This document shows, piece after piece, positions 25,966 to 35,989 of a DNA stretch of 64,000 bases (within the stretch, counting starts at the first letter, position 1; each line of letters starts with the position of its first letter). The stretch spans positions 1,054,001 through 1,118,000 of the forward strand of contig NZ_QASA01000001.1 of the NCBI RefSeq assembly GCF_003340495.1, given 5' to 3'. This stretch comes from Adhaeribacter pallidiroseus (lineage in GTDB: Bacteria; Bacteroidota; Bacteroidia; Cytophagales; Hymenobacteraceae). The position numbers and the translations under genes are program-made. Under the pieces are notes generated by a model that was not told the DNA's origin, searched no databases, and saw nothing but the letters and a program-made list of their open reading frames with translations.

Positions 25966-28134
25966 ATGCTTATGAATTTTAAATTTTTAGCAATTTATTT
26001 ATTCGTACTTTTTACAACCATCCTCAGCTTACCCGTAATTGCCGACGATGGCTACCGCCTGTGGCAACGCTACGATTTCGTCCAGGATCAAGCAAAACGG
26101 CAAGCTTATCTCGCTAATTTAACGGGTCTGGTAATAGAGGGGAACTCGCCTACCTTAACGGTAGCCCGTCAGGAATTAGTAACCGGCTTGGCTGGTTTAT
26201 TGGGTAAGCCTTTACGCTTAACTAGCCTTAACACCGCTGGCGTTTTAATACTCGGTACACCGCAAAATACCTCTGTGATTAAAAATTTAAATCTTGCTGT
26301 CAAGCTAACCGCTTTGGGTCCGGAAGGATTTTTAATTTTATCTGCGCAGGTGCAAGGTAAAAAAGCTACCGTTATTACCGCTAATTCCGATGTGGGGGTA
26401 TTATACGGTACTTTCCATTTTTTAAAATTACTGCAAACCAACCAGGATATTACGCAACTGAACATAAGCAGTGCGCCTAAAATTCAGCGCCGGATTCTGA
26501 ATCATTGGGATAACCTGGACCGTACCGTTGAACGGGGTTACGCTGGCTTTTCTATCTGGGACTGGCATAAATTACCCGATTACATCGATCAGCGGTATAT
26601 AGATTATGCTCGCGCCAACGCGTCTATCGGGATCAACGGTACGGTGCTCACCAATGTAAATGCCAACGCTTTAATTTTAACGCCGCAGTATTTGGTAAAA
26701 GTAAAAGCCTTAGCCGATGCTTTTCGGCCTTACGGCTTGAAAGTTTATTTAACGGCTCGTTTTAGTGCGCCCGTGGAAATGGGCGGTCTTAAAACCGCCG
26801 ACCCGCTGGATGCCCAGGTTAAAACCTGGTGGAAAAATAAAGCCGCTGAAATTTACTCGTATGTGCCGGATTTTGGGGGATTTCTGGTGAAAGCCAATTC
26901 CGAAGGGCAGCCTGGGCCCCAGAACTACGGTCGCAGTCACGCCGACGGTGCCAATATGCTCGCCGATGCGGTAGCCGAAAAAGGAGGCATAGTCATGTGG
27001 CGGGCCTTTGTGTACGACAATAAAGTACCCGACGACCGGGCCAAACAAGCCTATACCGAGTTTAAACCACTCGATGGTCAATTTCGGAAAAATGTGCTGG
27101 TTCAGGTTAAAAATGGCCCTATTGATTTTCAGCCGCGCGAACCGTTTCATCCCTTATTTGGCGCAATGCCCCAGACGCCGTTAATGATGGAATTTCAAAT
27201 TACCCAGGAATACTTAGGCCAGGCTACCAATTTAGTGTACCAGGCGCCCCTGTATAAAGAAACGCTGGATGCCGATACCCACGTGAAAGGAGCAGGGTCG
27301 ACGGTGGCGAAAGTGGTAGACGGCAGCTTGCACCAGTATGAACTTACCGGCATGGCCGGGGTTGCAAATATTGGCAACGACCGCAACTGGACCGGCCATT
27401 TATTTGGGCAAGCCAATTGGTATTGTTTTGGGCGCTTAGCCTGGGATCATACTTTGTCTTCGGAGAAAATAGCCGACGAATGGTTGCGCATGACTTTCAC
27501 CAACGAAGCGACTTTTTTAAATCCTATCAATAAAATGATGCGACAATCACGGGAAACTCTGGTAAACTACATGACACCCCTGGGTTTGCACCACATTATG
27601 GGCTACAGCCACCATTACGGCCCTGGGCCTTGGATTAAAGATAAACAACGCGCTGACTGGACTTCGGTGTATTACCATAAAGCATCACCGGAGGGCATTG
27701 GTTTTGACCGAACAGTTACGGGGAGCAACGCACTGGCCCAATATGCACCGGGAGTGCAACAACAGTTTGGCAAACCCGCAACTTGTCCCGAAGAATTTTT
27801 GCTTTGGTTTCATCATGTAAAATGGGATTATAAAGTAAAATCTGGCCGTAGCTTATGGGACGAACTCTGCCAGCGCTATTACCGCGGGGCCGCCGAAGTA
27901 GGCCAGATGCGGCAAACCTGGCAAGCTGCCCAAGCCTACGTGGATGCCGAACGGTTTAACCACGTAAAAATGTTATTGCTTATTCAAGAGAAAGAAGCCC
28001 GGTGGTGGCGCGATGCCTGTGTACTTTATTTTCAAACTTTTGCGCAACGACCCATCCCGGCAGGCTTAGAAAAACCTAGTCAAACGCTGGATTATTACGT
28101 AAAACAAGATCCTAAATTCGTTCCGGGTAATTAA
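25966..28134 (+). CDS. Alpha-glucuronidase, GH67
   Basis: 722 residues with a signal peptide (to about residue 26, ending LPVIA). GH67 landmarks: RRILNHWDNLDRTVERGYAG (170s-190s), GFLVKANSEGQPGP with candidate catalytic Glu313, and ADGANMLADAVAEKGGIVMWRAFVY. The later HHIMGYSHHYGPGPW and WHKLP-type segments also fit. Known GH67 enzymes release 4-O-methyl-glucuronic acid from the non-reducing end of xylo-oligosaccharides. The product feeds UxuA across the divergent promoter, and the GH10 gene follows after 70 bp on the same strand. Confidence 0.95.
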   Translation: MLMNFKFLAIYLFVLFTTILSLPVIADDGYRLWQRYDFVQDQAKRQAYLANLTGLVIEGNSPTLTVARQELVTGLAGLLGKPLRLTSLNTAGVLILGTPQNTSVIKNLNLAVKLTALGPEGFLILSAQVQGKKATVITANSDVGVLYGTFHFLKLLQTNQDITQLNISSAPKIQRRILNHWDNLDRTVERGYAGFSIWDWHKLPDYIDQRYIDYARANASIGINGTVLTNVNANALILTPQYLVKVKALADAFRPYGLKVYLTARFSAPVEMGGLKTADPLDAQVKTWWKNKAAEIYSYVPDFGGFLVKANSEGQPGPQNYGRSHADGANMLADAVAEKGGIVMWRAFVYDNKVPDDRAKQAYTEFKPLDGQFRKNVLVQVKNGPIDFQPREPFHPLFGAMPQTPLMMEFQITQEYLGQATNLVYQAPLYKETLDADTHVKGAGSTVAKVVDGSLHQYELTGMAGVANIGNDRNWTGHLFGQANWYCFGRLAWDHTLSSEKIADEWLRMTFTNEATFLNPINKMMRQSRETLVNYMTPLGLHHIMGYSHHYGPGPWIKDKQRADWTSVYYHKASPEGIGFDRTVTGSNALAQYAPGVQQQFGKPATCPEEFLLWFHHVKWDYKVKSGRSLWDELCQRYYRGAAEVGQMRQTWQAAQAYVDAERFNHVKMLLLIQEKEARWWRDACVLYFQTFAQRPIPAGLEKPSQTLDYYVKQDPKFVPGN

Positions 28135-28204
28135 ATGCCTTCCAAAAATAAAAAAATTTAAAAAAATAGCTAATTGGCACATTAGCCCTTCATCATTCAT
28201 TAAA

Positions 28205-29329
28205 ATGAAAAATAACAAACTGTGGATAGCCTTAAGTTTAGGTGCATGTAGTCTGGGGCTGGTGCAAAAATCAGAACTCACATTAAAAGACGCTTTTCAA
28301 AAAGATTTTTACGTAGGCGCGGCCCTCAACCAGGCGCAGGTATCGGGAAAGGATGCGCAAGTGCAAGCGCTCATTAAAAAACAGTTCAACACCATTAGTC
28401 CCGAAAATAGCTTAAAATGGGGACCAATACACCCGAAACCGGAGGAATATACCTTTAAACCGGCCGATGATTACGTGGCTTTCGGACAGCAGAACAAAAT
28501 GTTTACTATTGGTCATACGTTGGTGTGGCACCAGCAAACGCCTGACTGGGTTTTTGAAGACGAGGTGGGTAAACCCGTTTCGCGCGAAGTGCTTTTACAA
28601 CGCATGGAAAAGCACATTGCCACGGTGGTAGGGCGTTATAAAGGCAAGATCAACGGTTGGGACGTGGTAAATGAAGCCATTGCGGACCAGGGTGGCCAGA
28701 TGCGGCCAACCAAATGGCTATCGATTATCGGGGAAGATTTTGCCGTTAAAGCTTTTGAGTACGCCCACAAAGCCGATCCCAAAGCCGAGCTTTACTACAA
28801 TGATTACAGCTTATACCAACCGGCCAAGCGCGAGGGCGTCATCCGGTTAGTGAAAGGCCTGCAAGCCAAGGGAATAAAAGTAAATGCAATTGGTATGCAA
28901 GGGCATTACGGATTAACCGTTCCGACTATTGAGCAAGTAGAGGCCAGCATTGTGGCTTTTTCTAAACTGGGTGTGAAAGTAAACTTTACCGAGCTGGACA
29001 TCGATGTATTACCCAATCCGAGCCGCCGGCAAGGGGCCGATATAGCCGAAACTTTTGAAACCGATCAGAAATATAACGTGTACACCACTGGCTTACCCGA
29101 CTCGGTGCAGCAAAAGTTAACCAAGCGCTACGCCGATTTATTTACTTTATTCCGGAAACACCGCGATAAGATTGGCCGCATTACTTTTTGGGGCGTAACG
29201 GATGCCAACTCCTGGCTAAATAACTGGCCCATTAAAGGCCGCACCAGCTACCCGTTGTTATTTGATCGCCAGTACCAACCCAAGCCAGCCTTGCAGGCGG
29301 TACTCCAAACGGCCGCTTTAAAAAACTAA
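28205..29329 (+). CDS. Endo-1,4-beta-xylanase, GH10
   Basis: 374 residues, single GH10 barrel. Acid/base Glu157 lies in WDVVNEAI and nucleophile Glu263 in NFTELDIDV; HTLVWHQQTPDW and YYNDYSLY are further GH10 marks. The leader IALSLGACS has a lipobox-like LGAC at 12-15, so the enzyme may be a lipoprotein; a plain signal peptide is the alternative. It should cut xylan into oligomers for GH67. Same strand and close spacing support an operon with GH67. Confidence 0.95.
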   Translation: MKNNKLWIALSLGACSLGLVQKSELTLKDAFQKDFYVGAALNQAQVSGKDAQVQALIKKQFNTISPENSLKWGPIHPKPEEYTFKPADDYVAFGQQNKMFTIGHTLVWHQQTPDWVFEDEVGKPVSREVLLQRMEKHIATVVGRYKGKINGWDVVNEAIADQGGQMRPTKWLSIIGEDFAVKAFEYAHKADPKAELYYNDYSLYQPAKREGVIRLVKGLQAKGIKVNAIGMQGHYGLTVPTIEQVEASIVAFSKLGVKVNFTELDIDVLPNPSRRQGADIAETFETDQKYNVYTTGLPDSVQQKLTKRYADLFTLFRKHRDKIGRITFWGVTDANSWLNNWPIKGRTSYPLLFDRQYQPKPALQAVLQTAALKN

Positions 29330-29372
29330 ATTTAAAAAATAAGAAACGGCGGAGAGCAGCAAATTTTTAAAT

Positions 29373-31706
29373 TTAAGATTCGTAGTTCACGCCTAACCGT
29401 AACGCTTTTAAACCCGAAACTCCTTGCAACGAATCTATCTCCAGGTATTCCACTGCGGGTAATAATTTCTTTTGTAGTTGTAACTGCTGAATAGCCGGTA
29501 AAAATGCTTCCATTTCGGGGCGCGAAGAATAAACCAGGGCAATAGTATCGGGTTGCGTGAGTCGCTGGTGGGTGTTCTTGATGTGGGCTTTATCTAGGCG
29601 TTTTTTAATTACTTCGTAGCGGATGCTGTAAGATCCTTCCACATCAAACCGGTGCTCATCGAGCCGGAATTTAATGTCTACTGGGTGGGCATGCGCCAGA
29701 ATAAGTTGGGTAGTTTGTAAAGGTAAAGGCAAGTTGGGTAATAATTGGTGCGTCAGCCGGGCCATTTGCGTTATCGAAGTTAGTTGCCAGTTTCGGAATT
29801 GCTGTAAATGCTCCGGTTGAAACGGCAGCCAGGGGGCAATAGCGGATCCAATATACAAGCTATACTCTACGCCGTCGGTTCTAAATTTTTCGAAATAATG
29901 GGGGTATAAACGTTGAAGCTTTTTAGCTTCCTGGTCTAAATAATGGTTAACGGTTTTATTAATCCGGGATAAGCTTTGGTCGTAGGCCAGAAACGATTGA
30001 TTATATAAACCAGTGGCATTAGTAGCGGCTGCGTACGTTTCCATTTGGTTAACTACTTTAGGGTAATGCTGTTGCAGATAACGGAAGTAAGGGTTAATTC
30101 TTTGTTGCAGAAATTCTGTTACCTGCTCTTCTTCTTCCGGACTTAATTTCTCGAGTAGGCGGCGCTGCCAGTACCAACTCCGGGCCTTTAATTGTTCGGG
30201 AGGAGTTTGGAAAGTTGGCAGGTTAGGTAGTTGTAGTAGGTCCACAATAAACCGGAATTGCCGGGTAAGGTCTTGTTGGATGGCTTTATTGCGTTCGGTA
30301 GAAGAATCCCGGACATCCACCGCCCCGTAAAAAGGATGCACATTTTTAAAAATTACTTCTGTTGCATCATCTTCCGGCAGATCGGTTTCGTTTTCCTGGC
30401 GCAAATAAGCCCAGGCCGCTTCGTTAAACTTCCATTCGAGGGCCGGTTGCAGCAAAGTAAATTTTTGCCGGATAATTTCTTCCATCCTCATCCGGAATTG
30501 GTTGCGTTGGTACAACAACAACTCTACCACCAACGGAATCGCTTGCTCTATTTTGCGTAATACTTCTTCGTTTAAAGCGCCTTCTTGCTGGCTGCCGATT
30601 TCGAGCATGCCCACTGCCGTATTGGCTACTACCAAGGGGTACAAAATAAAGCTCCGAAAACCTTTCCGGTGCAAGAGCCGCTGTTCCGGCTCACCGGATG
30701 CCCATAAATTATTAAAAATCTGCGGCTTGGAATTTCGCGCTATGGATCCCATAATTTGCTGCACCTTCGTATTTGTTTTTTCATCCATAATCTGGTTAGA
30801 CTGCTTCAGAAAAATGCTGCGCGAAGTATAAGGCGCGTGGTGCACGTAATGGCCGTTTACCTGCAGAAAAGGCATCAAGCCAATTTGCACGGGTTGTCCG
30901 CACAAATTGCGTAGAGCTTCTTCAAAACGCTGGTAAATACCGCTTTCTTCTTCCGATTGCAAATGCACGAACACTTCCTTTAGTTCCAGCAGGGTAGCTT
31001 GTTCGGTAACATCTTCCATCAGAAAAAAACTAAATCCCTCAAAAGTAAATTGTTCCAGCGGCAAGGCAAGGGGCAATTCTTCTACGGTCCGGATGGCGTT
31101 GCTGGCAAAGGCGGTCCAGGAAGCTTGCAAAGGCGGCAATGCCCGTAAAGGCTGCGGTTCCATAAACCGGAAATCAATCCGAACGCGGTAATACTTCGTA
31201 AGGCCGTTTATTTTTTTCTTAATAGTGAGCCAAGGCGAAGGAGCTACGCTGGCCAATGTTTGGTAACATTTCTGCAACACTAACTGATATAAAGCCCGCA
31301 GCAGATTTTCCCGCATCGTTAGTAAATCCGAGTGAGGCGGCTGACTTTCCGATTGATTTGCCAACTGCTTAAAAGTTTCGGAATAATAAAACAAGGTAAA
31401 CGGATGGTGGGGTAAACCAATGGCGTAAGGTATTTCTTCGCCCTGTGTGATGAGCGGTAAAACACTGTACTTGATTAAAGTAAAAAGTTCTTCTATAGAT
31501 TCGGTGTCTACCAATTCCTCAAGTGGCTGGGGCAACGAAGCAAAAGGAGCGAATTTATGAATTAAATAATCATACAAGAAGGTTAATCCAGAATCCGGAG
31601 CAATTTGCTTTTGTTTCTGAATATAATGCACAAAAGGGCCAAAAGATAAGCGGAAAGGCAACGCTGCTTCCACTAATCGGGGAACATTTATTTGTAGCGG
31701 TTGCAT
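29373..31706 (-). CDS. Large GAF-domain protein of unknown function
   Basis: 777 residues without signal peptide. The middle (about 290-410) looks like a GAF domain: QQIMGSIARNSKPQIFNN, GFRSFILYPLVVANTAVGML, EIGSQQEGALNEEVLRKIEQ. The rest is helical with no recognised catalytic site, including LPTFQTPPEQLKARSWYWQR and repeated Leu/Gln-rich segments. Proteins of this size with one GAF domain occur in Bacteroidota as single genes of unknown role. It converges with the GH10 gene at the 3' end. Confidence 0.75.
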   Translation of the reverse strand: MQPLQINVPRLVEAALPFRLSFGPFVHYIQKQKQIAPDSGLTFLYDYLIHKFAPFASLPQPLEELVDTESIEELFTLIKYSVLPLITQGEEIPYAIGLPHHPFTLFYYSETFKQLANQSESQPPHSDLLTMRENLLRALYQLVLQKCYQTLASVAPSPWLTIKKKINGLTKYYRVRIDFRFMEPQPLRALPPLQASWTAFASNAIRTVEELPLALPLEQFTFEGFSFFLMEDVTEQATLLELKEVFVHLQSEEESGIYQRFEEALRNLCGQPVQIGLMPFLQVNGHYVHHAPYTSRSIFLKQSNQIMDEKTNTKVQQIMGSIARNSKPQIFNNLWASGEPEQRLLHRKGFRSFILYPLVVANTAVGMLEIGSQQEGALNEEVLRKIEQAIPLVVELLLYQRNQFRMRMEEIIRQKFTLLQPALEWKFNEAAWAYLRQENETDLPEDDATEVIFKNVHPFYGAVDVRDSSTERNKAIQQDLTRQFRFIVDLLQLPNLPTFQTPPEQLKARSWYWQRRLLEKLSPEEEEQVTEFLQQRINPYFRYLQQHYPKVVNQMETYAAATNATGLYNQSFLAYDQSLSRINKTVNHYLDQEAKKLQRLYPHYFEKFRTDGVEYSLYIGSAIAPWLPFQPEHLQQFRNWQLTSITQMARLTHQLLPNLPLPLQTTQLILAHAHPVDIKFRLDEHRFDVEGSYSIRYEVIKKRLDKAHIKNTHQRLTQPDTIALVYSSRPEMEAFLPAIQQLQLQKKLLPAVEYLEIDSLQGVSGLKALRLGVNYES

Positions 31707-32159
31707 ACCACCTGATATATTAAAAGGCTCTTGATTTTAATTCTATAAAGGAAAGAATTTTCCCAGGAAAAATAGAAGTTCCTATCCTGATTTCTTAAAG
31801 CCAGGAATTTACTAAATTCTTTACCACCATCCGGCTTTTAGTCAAAGCAAATCGTGTAGGCGAAAGAATAACCGGAATATAGTTACATGGCACCGAAGGG
31901 GAGCATGCCTTATTAACGAAAAATAAGAAAAAAAAGGCAATAAAGCGACAAGCTAAAAGAGTGTGGGTTCCAGACTAAGATCTAGATCTACAAATGAAAC
32001 AATTATTTTAAACTGATTCGCCGGGTATTTAACTAAGTATCGGGACAAAAATAAACGCAAGGATATTTCAAGGTAATGTTTTAGTTATCAATAGTTTATA
32101 GGTCGAACAACGAACAACTAATAACGACCAACTACTTAGTACCGCATAAAGGGTAAAAA
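31707..32159. other. Intergenic region containing an interspersed repeat
   Basis: No gene seen. The right part carries the 33-bp repeat described at 32106-32138. Confidence 0.5.
32106..32138. repeat. 33-bp interspersed repeat, copy 1
   Basis: Begins AACAACGAACAACTAATAAC and ends CCAACTACTTA. It matches the reverse complement of 35475-35507 with one mismatch, so the two copies bracket the 32160-35417 gene group in inverted orientation. Confidence 0.7.
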
Positions 32160-32414
32160 TTATTTCATGTTGGCTTGCATAATTATTTGTACAAAATTTT
32201 CGAGTGGCATGCTTAGCGAAACATTATTATCGGTGATATGGCACTGGTATTCGCCTTCCATGGTATTGAGTAGCCAGTTAATTTCCAACACCGATACACC
32301 CAGCTTTTTTAATGGTAATTTTTTTAACCGGGATAACTCCTCCGATATCTGCCATTCTTTTAGAATGTGGTTGTAAACTGATTTTTCGTTTAACTGATTT
32401 TTTGTATTTCTCAC
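32160..32414 (-). CDS. Acyl-carrier-like small protein without the carrier serine (second of two)
   Basis: 84 residues. The C-terminal part, LKKLGVSVLEINWLLNTMEG followed by EYQCHITDNNVSLSMPLENF and VQIIMQ, follows the acyl carrier pattern LGxDSLExxxLxxxxExxxxxxIxDxxxxxxxTxxxLxxxI. Aligning the motif puts Val where the phosphopantetheine-bearing Ser should be (a Ser is one position earlier), so 4'-phosphopantetheine loading is doubtful. It lies 57 bp after a similar gene. Similarity is faint and the fold is an inference. Confidence 0.45.
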   Translation of the reverse strand: MRNTKNQLNEKSVYNHILKEWQISEELSRLKKLPLKKLGVSVLEINWLLNTMEGEYQCHITDNNVSLSMPLENFVQIIMQANMK

Positions 32415-32471
32415 TGTATAAATTTTTAAATTTTTGGTCGGTTTTAATTATCAGAAAATTGGTAAACCCAA

Positions 32472-32720
32472 TTAGCGGGGATCTAAAAGTTGGCGATTAA
32501 CCTGGATATACTGGGTGATTTGATCGAGGCGGGTATAATTGGTGATTTCTTCGAGATTTAAATTAATTTTAAAAATGCGTTGAATCATGTGGAATAGCTC
32601 TGCTACATCGGTTGGTTTATAGTTCAAGTCCAGCACAATATCGGTTTCGGGTAAAATGGTTACACGCGCTACAATACCTTGCGCCAAAATCAATTCTTTT
32701 ACTTGGTTAAATGTTGTCAT
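32472..32720 (-). CDS. Acyl-carrier-like small protein without the carrier serine (first of two)
   Basis: 82 residues. ILPETDIVLDLNYKPTDVAE followed by LFHMIQRIFKINLNLEEITNYT and LDQITQYI tracks the four-helix carrier protein layout (xxPETDLxxDLGxDSLDxxEL...FxIxIxxEExxxxxTxxxxxxYI). The DSL motif is replaced by KPT, so no serine is available for a phosphopantetheine arm. With its neighbour it may be a non-carrier paralogue used for protein contacts. Both lie downstream of, and on the same strand as, the DUF5686 gene. Confidence 0.5.
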   Translation of the reverse strand: MTTFNQVKELILAQGIVARVTILPETDIVLDLNYKPTDVAELFHMIQRIFKINLNLEEITNYTRLDQITQYIQVNRQLLDPR

Positions 32721-32834
32721 GTTTATCAGAGTTTAGTTTAGAAAAGCCAGCTTGTTAATCCATGAGGTAGTTACGCACCGCCAAAATTTAAAAATTTTAA
32801 AAAAACAGTTACTCGGCGCCTGCGTACTGGTAAA

Positions 32835-35417
32835 TTAAAAATCGAATTTAAATTGTCCCCGAACGCCTAACTCCGAGGTATCCGGATGATCCAGGTAGGA
32901 GAAGCGTTTAACCAGGTCTACCCGGAAAAATTTAAAAATATTGCCAATGCCCACACTGCCTTCCACGTAGGGCTTATTTTCTAAGGAGTAGGTAGTGGTC
33001 ATACCGCGGGCATCCGCCGGAAATTGCAGCAACTGATTATTTTGAGCCGGATTATTTTCGGTGCGCAAGCCACCGTACAGCACTTTAAGAGTGGCGTATT
33101 CCCGGAATTTAGTTTTCTTGATTACAGGTATTTTGTTAAAAATAAAGCCGTTAAAGCAATGATCCAGCATCAGGCTGGCGTATTGATCGCTGGCAAATTC
33201 CAGAAAGTTCATCAAATTATAAGACTGAAACTGGTAAGAATAGGTTTGGTTGGCCCGATGTATCGTTAACAAAGGATAAGGAACCTGCCCGAATAAATAA
33301 CCAGCTTCGGTAACCACATCGGTATAACCTAATTGCGATAAACTAAACCGCTTAAATATATTTAAAGTAACAGATTGGTAATTGTATTCGCCATCAAATA
33401 ACCCTTTTACACCCGCAATGCCGCGCAAGGTAAAAACCGGGTACCGGCCAATAAAAGAAGTACGATAAATTTTACCCTGGAAAAATTTTTCATTCGGTGC
33501 CCACCGGAGTTCCGCCGACACTTCCGCTGTGGTTAAATGCGATAATAAATCAGTCTGATTTTCGGAAGTAGTAATTCTTTCAAAAGCCAGACTGCCAGCA
33601 GGAGCTTGTTGCCATCTTTTTAAACCCAGCCGATACGAAAAGTGGTTTTCAAACTCATGGAGGTATTCCAGGTTAAACGTTTTATTGTATAAATATTTAT
33701 CGTTAATGCCCCGTTTAAAACTTAAAAAAACATTGCTCTCCTGAATAAGTTGTAGTTCCTGGCCGGGAATTTTCGTGTCTTGCTGGTAGCTTACCCGCAC
33801 CGACCGGACCGGAAATTCATAAATAGTTTTATCCGTTAAAGAATAGGTGGCTCCCAGGTAATACTTCCATTTTTCATCTTTAAAGCCATAAGCCGCATAC
33901 GCATCAAAGTTTATTTTCTTACTAAAGTTGGGCGTTGTTCGACCGCCAAACCGCAGCCGGAAACCTTCTACGGGGTTAAAGCTGTAAAATGTAGCCACCG
34001 GGCCAAGTTCTAACTTTGGACCAGCCTTTTTGTAGCCTGCAATCAATAAAGTAGCCCAGTCGGCGGTTCTTTTAAAAGAACTGGAATTTTTTAAAGTTTC
34101 GATATTCGTGTAAGTGGCGGCTTCGCTGGTAGTTAACGTATCGGGGCGGTTAGCCAGCAAAAAGTTATCGTCGGGTTGGCTAATTAATTCGGTGGAATTT
34201 ACTACGGGTAAGCCATCGTATAAATTAAACGGTTGCGGCTGATCGAAAACATAATTTTTATAAACCACCAGGCGGCTGCCGTACATGCCAAAATTCCCGT
34301 TAGGCGTTAAGCCCAAGTCGGCGCGCATTTCACTTTTACTTAGGTGGTATTTACCCGCGGCATCTGGGGCAAAATCCAGATTAATGTGCAAGTCGCGTAC
34401 CCAATTAATATTTACACTTTTGCTAAGGCTTAACTGGGCTTTTTGTACGGCATAATTACCGTCTTGGGTGATGTATAAATTTCCTGCAAATAAAAAATCG
34501 GTTTGGTTACGGGGTTCAAAGGTTAACTGAATTAATTTACCGGATTGGGTAGCTACGGTATCGGTTACGTAAAACCGGTAAAAAGTAGGGGCCGCATCGG
34601 CAATCGGGCTTAAAAACTGGTTGGTTACTACCGGAATATTATTTTTATAAATATCAATATCCTGGTATAAATGATTAAAATAAGCCTGCATGCCTTTGCT
34701 ATCAATGTATTCCCCAAAATCAACTTTTTTCTCGGCCGTGATGATTTTTTTGCTTTTAGCCGGATTTTGGCGGTAATAATGATGCGAAAATACTTCCTGT
34801 AAATAAAACGGCAGCAACGCTTTACCTTTTAAAGTAGTGGTATCTAAATCAGCGGTTAAGTAGGGAAATTTCCGGAGTAAAAAGTTCTTTTTTAATTTTT
34901 CGGGCGTATTGGTTAGCGAAAACCGCAACTTCTCGTATTGTTCGTACTCGGCAAAATTATACTGTTGTAATTGGTTAGCGGCTTTGTGCGCAATTACTTC
35001 CCGGATAAGGTCTACGGCCGGATTGTTTTTATTGCGGTAACGGCGCTTCCCTTTAATCAGCACTTCGGTTAATTGCTGGCTATCGTTTTCCAGGGTAAGG
35101 TTAAGCTCCTGCGTTTGGCCAGGGTTTATAGAACGGGTAATAGTTTTGTAACCCACGTAAGAAAAGCGTACCTGCGTAAAAACTTGATTGGCTTTTAGAA
35201 GGTATTTGCCTTCCACATCGGTAACGGTACCAATTTGGGTATCGGGGAAATACACCGAAACCCCAATCAGCAGTTCCTGCGTTTGGGCATCTTTTAAGGT
35301 TCCGCGAATTACGGTAGGAGTAGTGCTCTGGGCCAGCATTTTATCAACGGCCAGAAAGCACAACAACCCCACCAGGAGCAGTACCTTAATTAGAGTAGTT
35401 AGATATTGCGAAAACAT
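32835..35417 (-). CDS. DUF5686 outer-membrane protein with carboxypeptidase-like regulatory domain
   Basis: About 860 residues. A signal peptide (MFSQYLTTLIKVLLLVGLLC ... MLAQ) follows the ATG at 35417; 14 upstream codons are open but unlikely. Residues 35-120 form a CarboxypepD_reg-like plug-type domain (VIRGTLKDAQTQELLIGVSV ... VEGKYLLKANQ ... SYVGYKTITRSI). The remaining 700 residues match DUF5686, rich in alternating beta-strand pattern and aromatic residues, ending VRGQFKFDF with a terminal Phe typical of outer-membrane beta-barrels. Transport substrate unknown. The two carrier-like genes follow it. Confidence 0.85.
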   Translation of the reverse strand: MFSQYLTTLIKVLLLVGLLCFLAVDKMLAQSTTPTVIRGTLKDAQTQELLIGVSVYFPDTQIGTVTDVEGKYLLKANQVFTQVRFSYVGYKTITRSINPGQTQELNLTLENDSQQLTEVLIKGKRRYRNKNNPAVDLIREVIAHKAANQLQQYNFAEYEQYEKLRFSLTNTPEKLKKNFLLRKFPYLTADLDTTTLKGKALLPFYLQEVFSHHYYRQNPAKSKKIITAEKKVDFGEYIDSKGMQAYFNHLYQDIDIYKNNIPVVTNQFLSPIADAAPTFYRFYVTDTVATQSGKLIQLTFEPRNQTDFLFAGNLYITQDGNYAVQKAQLSLSKSVNINWVRDLHINLDFAPDAAGKYHLSKSEMRADLGLTPNGNFGMYGSRLVVYKNYVFDQPQPFNLYDGLPVVNSTELISQPDDNFLLANRPDTLTTSEAATYTNIETLKNSSSFKRTADWATLLIAGYKKAGPKLELGPVATFYSFNPVEGFRLRFGGRTTPNFSKKINFDAYAAYGFKDEKWKYYLGATYSLTDKTIYEFPVRSVRVSYQQDTKIPGQELQLIQESNVFLSFKRGINDKYLYNKTFNLEYLHEFENHFSYRLGLKRWQQAPAGSLAFERITTSENQTDLLSHLTTAEVSAELRWAPNEKFFQGKIYRTSFIGRYPVFTLRGIAGVKGLFDGEYNYQSVTLNIFKRFSLSQLGYTDVVTEAGYLFGQVPYPLLTIHRANQTYSYQFQSYNLMNFLEFASDQYASLMLDHCFNGFIFNKIPVIKKTKFREYATLKVLYGGLRTENNPAQNNQLLQFPADARGMTTTYSLENKPYVEGSVGIGNIFKFFRVDLVKRFSYLDHPDTSELGVRGQFKFDF

Positions 35418-35989
35418 AGTTTTAAAATTGACTGGATTGTAGCGAACGAGGCAGAGCAAAGGATTAATTGTTTATAAGTAGTTGGTCGTTTTTAGTTGTT
35501 CGTTGTTAGATCGTTAGTAAATTAATAATCAAGTACTTAAACTCAGGTTTTTATCAACTTAATTTTGTCCTTTACTTATTTAAAATAGTCCGGTTAATCT
35601 GAAGTACAAAGCGTGCGGTGCAGCAACCGGGATAAGCGTTTTTTACCTTAGCTAAAAAAACCAGTGGTCGGGTGGTACGCCGGATCAGAATAACAGCAGG
35701 TAACTTGCATGGGTACATCAAATTTTACACGACAAATCTGGTAAATGCCTGGCAACGGTGAAATAGAAGGTCGGCTGAAAGGTAAAATTTGGTAGGTAAA
35801 ACGTTGAAATTTGTCGGTGAAATTTTTAACCGACCGGAGAGTAGATACATGCATGGGTAAGGAGGCGTTTTTTTAAATTTTAATCAGGGCAACATCCATT
35901 TGTATTAAGAGCTGGTTTAAAAAATGGTACTTACAACCAGATTGTTATTTAAATGTTTTAAACGTTTGCTTAAAATAGGTACAAAAAAA
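35418..35989. other. Intergenic region with interspersed repeat
   Basis: Holds the repeat at 35475-35507 and otherwise AT-rich DNA. A 68-codon ORF on the minus strand (35648-35854) does not look protein-like. Confidence 0.5.
35475..35507. repeat. 33-bp interspersed repeat, copy 2 (inverted)
   Basis: Starts TAAGTAGTTGGTCG and ends TTGTTCGTTGTT. One mismatch against the reverse complement of 32106-32138. Confidence 0.7.

Noticed and set aside
35648-35854. 68-codon minus-strand ORF upstream of the DUF5686 gene
   Set aside because: No ribosome-binding context or domain and unlike neighbouring proteins in composition.
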